Shown piece by piece: positions 56,679 through 64,000 of a stretch of DNA of 64,000 nt. Source of the stretch: Asparagopsis taxiformis. Taxonomy: Eukaryota; Rhodophyta; Florideophyceae; Bonnemaisoniales; Bonnemaisoniaceae. Position 1 is the stretch's first letter; each line of letters opens with the position of its first letter. The DNA lies in the NCBI GenBank assembly GCA_030407315.1, contig JALQPE010002425.1, positions 233,628 to 297,627 on the forward strand, in the 5' to 3' direction. The translations under genes were made by a program, and so were the position numbers. The notes below the pieces were generated by a model. That model was not told the origin of the DNA and did not search any database. It was given only the letters and a program-made list of their open reading frames with translations.

Positions 56679-57683
56679 TTACGAAATAGGATTCTGAAAT
56701 CCATCCACCGGGTTGTGCGGAAGCCGCGCGCACTTGTGTGTGCTTGAGTAGTGATGCATGAACCCATCTTTGGAGTAAACGCTCCATTTCACGCCGCTCG
56801 CCCATATGTACAACCCGAGTGAACGTTCTGAAACAACAAAGCGTCGTGCATGTGTGCGCTGAGCAATGAGTCTAGAAAAGCTACTAGTGCTCAGAGCGAC
56901 TGTATGCGCATATCTGAATATGTTCATTGACTCGAGGATGGACGAATCATTTGCAATGTACGTACGATTTGGACAGATTGGTGCTTCTGCTTGGCCTTCC
57001 GTTACGACTATTATATTGAGTGGTGTTGCCGAGCACAGGAAGTGGATCAAAACTTTTAGTTCAAATTGGCTCAGCGACTTTCCACCATTCTGCCACTTGA
57101 GGTCACCTTGTCTATAATGAATGGCCGCATACGGCATCGTTAGTAGACGGTCATTGGTGTCGAAATACTTGGAAAGAGTCTTGTTATAACAACCGGAGAA
57201 CTCCATGTGTCGTGCGCCATCGGCGTAGATGGACAGCACGTTACATTTGCGTACGATATGATGCAAAGATTGTCGTATAGTTGATGAAATACACTCACAA
57301 TCTCCTCTCTCACACGTGTCGATGATCAGCTCACGTTGTTGGATTTCACAGTCTGATGGCGCATTGCAAGAAGCGAACATGTCACTGATGTTGTATCCGT
57401 GCTCACTTGGCTTGAGTGGCAGTTCAATGTGAGCATTGTAGACTTCGGCGGCTGCGAAGCCCAGCTCGTATCGTTTCACAATGGCACCAATGCCTTCTTT
57501 GGAATCTCCATTGTGCATGCGAATACATATCGGTCCGCCCGAAAGGAGCGATTTATGGGTGAGCGCTATCGGGCGAAACAGTCTAAAAGACAGTAAGACG
57601 GTCACGATTAGAAAGCATGCAGCGATTACGGAAGTGGAGGACGGTTGGAATAGACGCGACTTGCGAAATTGGCCACTTGCCAT
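56679..57683 (-). CDS. Type II membrane protein, glycosyltransferase-like
   Basis: This is a 334-residue protein. Seen: a short cytosolic start, one membrane span (about 18-37), then a lumenal-type domain with many Cys, N-glycosylation sequons (for example Asn98 and Asn167), and AAIHYRQGDL (186-195). Known: HxRxGD is the donor-binding motif of fucosyltransferases (GT11/GT23/GT65/GT68) in type II Golgi proteins. The order, size and membrane span fit a small Golgi enzyme, but no other family motif is clear. It does not overlap LOX2; the stop codons are 160 bases apart. Confidence 0.5.
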   Translation of the reverse strand: MASGQFRKSRLFQPSSTSVIAACFLIVTVLLSFRLFRPIALTHKSLLSGGPICIRMHNGDSKEGIGAIVKRYELGFAAAEVYNAHIELPLKPSEHGYNISDMFASCNAPSDCEIQQRELIIDTCERGDCECISSTIRQSLHHIVRKCNVLSIYADGARHMEFSGCYNKTLSKYFDTNDRLLTMPYAAIHYRQGDLKWQNGGKSLSQFELKVLIHFLCSATPLNIIVVTEGQAEAPICPNRTYIANDSSILESMNIFRYAHTVALSTSSFSRLIAQRTHARRFVVSERSLGLYIWASGVKWSVYSKDGFMHHYSSTHKCARLPHNPVDGFQNPIS

Positions 57684-58152
57684 GGTTGTTTGTTGAGCGC
57701 ATAGTGTGTGAAGCAGGGACGGTGCATACTGTTATATCGAGTCTTGGGGAGACGCAAATCAGCGAAGAAAGTAAAGTGGCGAACACGTAGGGCAGAGCTA
57801 CAATAGCACTGCATCCACCATCTGCATCATATATACGCTACGATTGACACTATATCGTTAATGGACACCAGTTGCATGTGTGACAAAGCGTAATTGAATC
57901 GGCGAGTAGAGAAGCGTCCAAAATTGGTGCACCCTCTCTACGACGAGACGTCTCGCCCCCTTACGACGCCAGCGTATCAATTGTCTCGTTTAATGCTGAT
58001 CTCAGACTACGTTGCGCTCTGAGAGCCTCCAGTGCCCCTTTTCCCACGGCATGTCTGGCGCCGATGCGGTGTCGCAGAGTTGATGTCGTCACATCGTGGC
58101 CACGTGCTGCTCCAAATCCGACTATTCTAAAATCATTTCTTCAATTGAATCA
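57684..58152. other. Intergenic region
   Basis: 469 bases between a gene start and a gene end on the minus strand. I see nothing in it. Confidence 0.5.
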
Positions 58153-60393
58153 TCACTCCCAGCGCAAGTCAGCGTATTCGATCGACTTCATGGGTCGGTA
58201 ATAAGGCTTGATACCAGATTCGAACAAGGCATGGTTCTTCACATTGTCAAACACAGCTTCGCCCAGGCCACTCTTGTCATTCCAAGGCCAAGGCCACTTG
58301 GTCCTCGCGGACCATATCGCTCGCACTATTGTAGGAATAACCCATAATAATTGTAACCACATCAACACCTGCAGCAATATAAGCTCCACAATTTTAAGGG
58401 AAGCGCCTGCGTTGGGGTCAGTTGCGTCGGCGCCTGTATTAAACGGGTTTGCGGCGATTGCAAAGAACACTGTAAATAATAGAGAGAAAATCAAGAGAGG
58501 CCATCGAAAAGCGTGGTCCACTGCAATGTTTTTGTATTTGAACTTCGCCTTTCCGTCCTCCAATATTACCTGCTGATCCTCGTTGGGGTTCGGCCTGAAT
58601 ACCAAATACCGTGGCAATAAGCCTTCTGCTGAATGCAGCCCAGTCGCTTCAGCAACAGCTGTTACATAGCCACTTTCTAGCGACGAGAATCGCGATAGCT
58701 CAACTGCTAATGTTCGCTTGTGACCACCATTCGCGGTCGACAACTGAAGCATCGAACAAAAATGGCCACTTGGAGCAGCATAACTTGTTATCAAAACGTG
58801 CTTATTCAGGAATTCCATTATTGCTTCTCGGTCTTGTAACATGAAACTGCCTTCTACCATTCCAAGCCATTCTTGAATACCATCCCATTTCGGCGGCCTC
58901 TTAGCATTACGTGAGCTCTCAATTGACATGTCCAGGTAACTGCTTCCTTGTAGAACTTCACTCTTTGAAATCATCGATTCCCAGAATGCAATCACTTTGA
59001 AATGAGAAAGCCCAATTGTGATCGGACTGTCCTCCATTACCATTATTGAATGCTCTTCACTGTACGCTCCCTCACTTATTGTACGAAGTGCCCATGACTT
59101 CCATTGAGGAACCGCTTGCCAAGTACGAGGGTCTTCATTAGCTTCTTTGACGCTGACACCATCCGTAAGAATTGCTGTGGCCAGTGCTAAAGAAACAGAA
59201 CGGATGTAGATCCCTGTGCCGCCTATCAGTGCTAATCCATCTCCAAGTCTTTTGTAAAGCTTTGGACCATAGTAGAAATCGACATCGTACGTTCGAAGCA
59301 TGTAGTCATCGGCAACTAATCCTTTTCCTGCAACTCCCATTACAGCCTCCATCTTTCTCCAGAACAACGTATTATATTCAGGCTCATTCTGCTCATATAA
59401 GCGAACGACAGGACAAACAGCGTAGGCGAAAAGGCCGTAATCTTCCCACTTCAGAGAACGCTTTTCTTCCTTTTCTTCTGGGGGGAGACCCATTTCCATT
59501 AAACGGTCAATCCATACTCTTACGTATCTGACACCGTTATATCTAGCTATTTCCATGCAAGATCTCATGAGCTGGGGCCATCGGAAGTCATCGGTGAAGT
59601 AGAGAGTCATTTGTCTTTCCTCCTGGACTACCATATGTTTTCCCGTTGGAGCGAAGTTCTGATCGAGGTCTCTCTGTTTGTGGATAATTTGAACATTGTT
59701 TCCCTTATAAGACACAGCGACTAGAAGAGTATCACTAGAATCTTCACTCTCTGCCTCACTCAACGTGGTGGGCTTACATAGTTCTCCTGTTATTTCGTGC
59801 CTGAAACTATACCAATCGGTGCGATCTTGGGCGCATATCTTGCGACTAAAACCTCTTAGATAGAACTTTCGAGCCGCCTGCCCTGCTTTGTGGCCTTTCT
59901 TAGCGGATACATCTTTGTACAGATATTCTGCAGATGTTCGCAAACTGCTAATGTCGGAAATCTTGGTGAGATCAACAGGAAAGCTTTTCGAAGATGGGAC
60001 TTGACCACAAACATCGTTATAGAAGGCATAGTTTCCTGACTCCGAAAGTCTTTCAGCGAGGGAATCTATCACATCGAAACGTCTCAATGCAGTGTGAAAG
60101 CGTTGGAGCGGATGAAACTTGTAACGGGCTGTGAAGCGACCGTACACTTTATGCAATACATACTGACTGATTTGCTGGCCGAATTCTTCTGTATCGCGAG
60201 TGATGTCTGCCCAGCGAAAGTTGGAAAATCTCCTTGGTTTCCACATAGAGAGAAATTCAAATACATTTAAGATGGGAACCAAGATATCTTCCTTGGATAG
60301 AGAGTCCAGATCTTTGTCTTCCTCATGCATGGATTCTGGATCAGTTGTGGAGGGATCCATGACATTCCATCCCTTGTGTTCGGTCTGCGGCAT
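58153..60393 (-). CDS. Large orphan protein with C-terminal membrane spans, faint HET-like motifs
   Basis: This is a 746-residue protein that I do not firmly recognise. Seen: an acidic start, a soluble middle, and two C-terminal membrane spans (about 631-647 and 667-693). Three short stretches recall, in order, the fungal HET domain: LLVAVSYKG at 223-231 (compare ALSYxWG), CMEIARYNGVRYVRVWIDRL at 279-298 (compare A.xLGxxYxWIDSLCI) and WALRTISEGAYSEE at 434-447 (compare W.RxWxxQE). Known: HET domains (TIR-related) trigger cell death in fungal non-self recognition. The Cys and Trp-Gly residues normally conserved are missing, so this is a guess. No leader seen. Confidence 0.6.
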   Translation of the reverse strand: MPQTEHKGWNVMDPSTTDPESMHEEDKDLDSLSKEDILVPILNVFEFLSMWKPRRFSNFRWADITRDTEEFGQQISQYVLHKVYGRFTARYKFHPLQRFHTALRRFDVIDSLAERLSESGNYAFYNDVCGQVPSSKSFPVDLTKISDISSLRTSAEYLYKDVSAKKGHKAGQAARKFYLRGFSRKICAQDRTDWYSFRHEITGELCKPTTLSEAESEDSSDTLLVAVSYKGNNVQIIHKQRDLDQNFAPTGKHMVVQEERQMTLYFTDDFRWPQLMRSCMEIARYNGVRYVRVWIDRLMEMGLPPEEKEEKRSLKWEDYGLFAYAVCPVVRLYEQNEPEYNTLFWRKMEAVMGVAGKGLVADDYMLRTYDVDFYYGPKLYKRLGDGLALIGGTGIYIRSVSLALATAILTDGVSVKEANEDPRTWQAVPQWKSWALRTISEGAYSEEHSIMVMEDSPITIGLSHFKVIAFWESMISKSEVLQGSSYLDMSIESSRNAKRPPKWDGIQEWLGMVEGSFMLQDREAIMEFLNKHVLITSYAAPSGHFCSMLQLSTANGGHKRTLAVELSRFSSLESGYVTAVAEATGLHSAEGLLPRYLVFRPNPNEDQQVILEDGKAKFKYKNIAVDHAFRWPLLIFSLLFTVFFAIAANPFNTGADATDPNAGASLKIVELILLQVLMWLQLLWVIPTIVRAIWSARTKWPWPWNDKSGLGEAVFDNVKNHALFESGIKPYYRPMKSIEYADLRWE

Positions 60394-60599
60394 TTTGATT
60401 CAGATGGGACTTTGTGACAATGTGAAATGAAGAACGTGTGGGAGAAGGACATGAAGGGCGTTCTTATACAATTTGGAAAGGACAAGAGAATTCCGGAAAA
60501 CAATATGAAGGGATGTGTAGAATACATTTTATGGGGTCAGCGTAGAAAGAGCGTGCTGGAAAACCTCTCTTGGTCGGATTTACTTGGGCAGATCATACA
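60394..60599. other. Upstream region of the orphan gene
   Basis: Promoter-side sequence of the 746-residue protein; no gene is seen. Confidence 0.4.
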
Positions 60600-61903
60600 G
60601 GGAAAGTAATGCGGAAACACTCGTGAGGTGAATATTATCTCTTTGTCGACGCACCTTTCGCAATGAGGATTCATTGTTGGGTGCAACATGGACGCCGATA
60701 ATATGCATTGGGCAGGCTTTTCGTGTGGCGGTATGAGAAACGCTGGTGTTGTCATTTTCCAGTGCAGATGTGGATGAGGCCAATTTGGAGTTTGACATTC
60801 AACAATGGAACCATGGTCTACGAAATGGGCAGCTTGGAACGCAACGCGGAGACAAAAAATCTTGATGGTGGTAGAATGGCAATGAGTCAAGATGAAAAAG
60901 GAGAAGACTGAAAATAGTTGAGCACGTTGCCGCACGCGATAATCTCTCTGCCAGGGACACGATTTCTATATACTCTTCATATATAATACAGGTTGTAATT
61001 CACAAACATGAGCTGGCATAATGGAGGAATTTGGCAATAGCAACATGACTATGTGACAAGTTTTTGACTAGTTCTGCGCAGCTGTGGTGCACACGCAGCG
61101 CACTCTCTAGGATATCTTTCTTCTGGGGAGGGATGGTGAGCATGACTGGACATGTTGCCGAATTACAGTAGGTTTTAGTTCACAGAGATAAAGTTCAACT
61201 AATTGAAAGCTTTTCCCAAAAGTAGTCAGGATAGTTCTCTTCTTTTCCAAGGCGTGACATATTAGTGCATTAGACACCTGTCTCGCTATCCGCACAGACA
61301 TAAGCACGCTGCCGGGAGTTGCGGTATGCACGGTGTCGAGCCTCTTTACAGGCTTTTCCAAGTTGGGAGGAGTCACGTGAGGAAAATCAGGAGACTGTGA
61401 CGAGACCATGAATGACTTCAAAGCGATTACGCCTTCCTCCACCAATTCTTCGAAATCGTCGATATTGTCAGGAATAATACCGCCAATGATGCCTACATCA
61501 ACCACAGCATGAGACGCCGCTAGTGCTTTGATCTTTTGTAATAGTGCACCCTTATTGACCGTGGAAGGAATATTATTCAATGGCATATCAAGAACGGTTG
61601 TCGTGCCGCCAGCTGCAGCTGCACGAGAGGCTGTATCAAAACTTTCCATGCATCTCTACCCGGTGAATTGATATGTACGTGCGGGTCAATCAATCCTGGC
61701 ATAATCAAAAGCGGGGAAACATCAACAATATCTCCAGCAAACGCGGATCCGATGAGAGATGGTTGTAATGATGCAATTTTACCGTGAATTGAAACAGAGA
61801 TATAGGCTGGAGAAATTGCCGCCGAGGTAAGTAAGACATTTGTTGAGAACAAAACGTATGGTGGTTTGGGAAATATCATCGGGTGGACATGCACATTAGC
61901 CAA
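60600..61903 (-). pseudogene. Decayed allantoinase gene with multiple frameshifts
   Basis: Seen on the minus strand: an N-terminal part with MPGLIDPHVHINSPGRDAW, then a one-base loss at about 61645 shifts the frame, after which ESFDTASRAAAAGGTTTVLDM and GIIGGIIPDNIDDFEELVE continue in another frame up to SQSPDFPHVTP. A Trp-Glu-Lys followed by FQLVELYLCEL is split by a further shift near 61210, and HIIGVH plus a damaged CPHY-like stretch occur near 60610-60708 in yet another frame. Known: allantoinase (EC 3.5.2.5) opens allantoin in purine degradation; HVH and these blocks are family hallmarks. The C-terminal half with the later metal ligands is not recoverable. Upstream, a frame from 62097 with a hydrophobic stretch may be the old N-terminus. 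Sequencing error could explain one shift but hardly all. Confidence 0.8.
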
Positions 61904-62884
61904 GCCAACCCTGTCTCATTCAAGAACTTGTGCATGAATGAATTGACATCTTTGAAAAGGGGGGCGAATGTGATCAGGATAGCACACAAATTGGGTAGTA
62001 GCGGTAGAAGAAGACCCCTGATTGGTGAGCGAGGTGCATCAATCGGTAAAGCTGTAGATGATTCGTCACTTCGCTGTCTTTGGCTTTCATCTGCCATACT
62101 GGCGGACAGACTTGACGAGACTTAATCTAAGTTTAGTGGGGGGTGATTTTCAGGGATGTGCGTCAAGTACATATACTTACTTTCTACAACGATAGTAGTT
62201 TATGAAGATGATGTGATGCAATTTACAGAACTAGTTTAAGTTTACTTGACCCTCTAAAGCTTTTCAAGCGTATTACTGTTCCGTGATATCCCGTAGTCAG
62301 ATTTAGATGAAATAAGGTCAACATAAACGACAGCTACGGAGGATGGTGGGGTTATCATATTTTGCTGTTCAAAGATTTCTGGACGCACAGTAAACGCAGT
62401 GGGAATCGCGCGCGCGAGAATAGTTTCTCATGAGCGTTAGATCGCTTCAGCTTCAACGATTTTTCAAACGCATTCCCTCTAATATCTACGTAGTTCATAG
62501 AATTTCCTTGCGTAAACCATTAGTATGCAATTCCTCGTGCACTGAAATTGCACTTGGCTATTACATTTTCAGTTCCAACACCATTCCACCGTCTACAACA
62601 TCCACTTCAAACATGGAATCCATGACACCTTGTGGAGTACCATAGCGACTGTAACGATATCAGTGCTTTCTTTGGCAGAGTCCAACAGAAAACGACATGC
62701 AAGGGCAAAAACTCGCTAAATTGATTCCGACCTTTCCCCAATATTGTAGGAGTTACACCGGCGATGGTTCCATCAACGTGGAATCATCATCAAATTCAAA
62801 ATACGATCGACTTCGATTCCACAGCTGGTGGAACCAACGGGAACATCCTTCAGCTTCTTGGAGGAACCACAACCACCACTTATT
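61904..62884. other. Region without supportable gene
   Basis: Holds the possible degraded N-terminus of the allantoinase (to about 62097) and short frames on both strands that I cannot assign. Confidence 0.4.
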
Positions 62885-63248
62885 TTACGTTTCAACCCCA
62901 GGTGATCCTATGGTAGATGATTCTAGTGTAAAGATAGAGAAGTTAGTAAAGGATAAAGTAAATGAAAAAAATAATGCACTTACCTTTGAAAAAAGACCGC
63001 TTGTGGTTATTGAAGCATGTCCGGAAGCTGGAGAGTGGGTACTGTCGAAACAGCTCCTCCCGGCTGTGTACTTCAACAGGCTCATCCTCCTCACCGATAG
63101 CCCCACTCTCCAGCATAGACCGGAGGAGGAAAACGGCAGAAGACTTCTTCGTCAACTTGGGTAGGCGAGGAGTGTCATACCACGGAGTGGTCTGTGTAGG
63201 ACCAGCCGGGGTGGCGATCGCTAAGGGAGTTCTAGAATTGCAGCCGTG
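62885..63248 (-). CDS. Two exons of an unrecognised gene, 5' part missing
   Basis: Seen: an open exon running from an in-frame TGA at 63249-63251 down to 62984, ending in a clean GTAAGT donor, a 61-nt intron, then an acceptor and a 38-base terminal exon (62922-62885) with a stop. The frame closes exactly. The translation contains TPWYDTPRLPKLTKKSSA, then LLRSMLESGAIGEEDEP and EELFRQYPLSSFRTCFNNHK. I recall a small helical module of similar pattern (PKLT..AA..LL..ML..G.I......VY..RP.F..Y....F..N) repeated in diatom and other protist proteins of unknown function. No ATG occurs in the open part, so a further 5' exon should lie in, or have been replaced by, the CpG-rich block to the right. Confidence 0.45.
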
Positions 63249-64000
63249 TCAGGGCGAGGTGAACCGTAACGCGCTGGTTGAACTTGCGTTCGCGCGTCGC
63301 TCGGTCGCGCTGGCGAACGGTGGTACAACGGCGGAACGCGTAGGGAACGATCGCAACACGGATTCGCGGCCGGCGCAAGCCGTGATCTCAGGGGGAGATC
63401 ACCGAGTAAACTCGAGCACAACGCGATCCACACAGGGGTCGTAAATCCCTGGCCTAGTGGCGGGCGACGCAACGCGCGCTATCGCGGTGCGACGCGGTTC
63501 GACGATCGGTTTATGCGCAGCGCGCACGCGAACGTCGGCGATCGTGAGCAACCCGCACGCAACGTTTCAACGCAATCGGTCCTCGCGATTCGCTAAACGC
63601 TTAACTCGTAGCTGCGAAGGTGCTGGCTGTTTATTGGTAAGGTGCGAAGCTGGACAACCATTAGTAACTAACTACCTAGGACAGGTTGTCCTTGCGCGGC
63701 CGGCCGGCGGCCGCTCGCTCGCACGCAAAAAGGGAAATATTTGGGAAAAAGACTTTCGTCATAAAAAACCCAAAAAGGGGAAATAAAGGGAAATTCGCAA
63801 AAGGCGCTACACGTGGCGCCAAGCTCGCAGGTTCGTTCGCGCGCACGCGCTCGCTCAGGCGCGCCGTGACACGTAATCGGATCGCTACGCGTACGCTCGC
63901 TTACTAACTAACTAATTCGCGGATGCATGCGGACTCAGCCAGACGCAGTCGTTACGAGCGCGCGCGCGTCGACCGAATAAATTGTACCACACTCCCCCCC
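63249..64000. other. Terminal CpG-rich block of different composition
   Basis: From about 63,170 the sequence becomes rich in CpG and runs such as CGCGCGCG, with two TAACTAACTA-type repeats (near 63664 and 63903), clustered 8-base palindromes (63698-63705, 63707-63714, 63858-63865) and a final run of seven C. No convincing coding frame. It may be subtelomeric, a foreign insertion or an assembly artefact. Confidence 0.5.

Noticed and set aside
60537..60935. 132-codon minus-strand frame with a PHY motif
   Set aside because: Not an independent gene; it carries one frame of the decayed allantoinase.
63221..63907. Arg/Ala/Thr-rich frames in the terminal block
   Set aside because: Open frames are expected from CpG-rich sequence; composition is unlike any gene in the window and no family is recognisable.

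Overview
The window looks like nuclear DNA of a red alga, probably a gene-dense unicellular or simple form. The evidence is a CpcT/CpeT-type phycobilin lyase (which implies phycobiliproteins), several proteins with plastid-targeting leaders (HisHF, triosephosphate isomerase, a DUF1995/LPA3-like protein, an ABC ATPase of the TGD3/MlaF type, an Omp85/Toc75-type protein), a cytosolic-looking glycogen/starch debranching enzyme, and otherwise ordinary eukaryotic nuclear genes. Genes are packed on both strands, many only tens of bases apart. Most are single-exon. I resolved nine short GT-AG introns by hand (61-103 nt, donors mostly GTAAGT) in six genes, including genes not visible as single open frames (SmF, a small mitochondrial-type protein).

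Layout. 1-8.2 kb: a truncated DUF1818-like gene, a plastid membrane protein of unknown function, a small PPR protein, a conserved plant/algal unknown, a secreted Hint (hedgehog/intein) protein with an Asp tract, a two-exon mitochondrial-type protein, MED8 and USB1. 8.2-29 kb: a four-exon prokaryote-type debranching enzyme, a p24 cargo receptor, ADA2, a four-repeat Gly-rich RNP-like protein, Omp85/Toc75, UTP11, HisHF, TEX10/IPI1, an ABCG half transporter, a TAF1A-like protein and TPI. 29-38 kb: SmF with a start-codon-only coding exon, a TRAPPC14-like protein, DDRGK1, a PNRC-like short-motif protein, the plastid lipid ABC ATPase, a SPRY protein and a tRNA-Met gene that appears to carry two introns. 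38-46 kb: two divergent DP (E2F partner) paralogues flanking an LPA3-like gene and a CW-like zinc-finger gene, with palindromic E2F-type sites upstream of both DP genes, then SURF2. 46.8-56.5 kb: a dynamin-related GTPase, mitochondrial-type ClpP, the phycobilin lyase, profilin, and a tandem pair of PLAT-less lipoxygenases showing a gene-conversion mosaic. 56.7-64 kb: a type II membrane glycosyltransferase-like protein, a 746-aa orphan with faint HET-domain-like motifs, a decayed allantoinase pseudogene, one orphan exon pair, and a terminal CpG-rich block unlike everything else.

The window has no operons. Shared biology is visible as plastid function (lyase, protein import, lipid import, PSII assembly, His and triose metabolism), RNA processing (SmF, USB1, UTP11, TEX10, the tRNA) and cell-cycle transcription (two DP genes with E2F-type sites). 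The most unusual items are the two-intron tRNA-Met, the mosaic lipoxygenase pair with probable differential targeting, the Hint protein, the DP pair with palindromic sites, the possible HET-like protein and the anomalous right end. All names come from reading translated sequence by eye; no database search was run.
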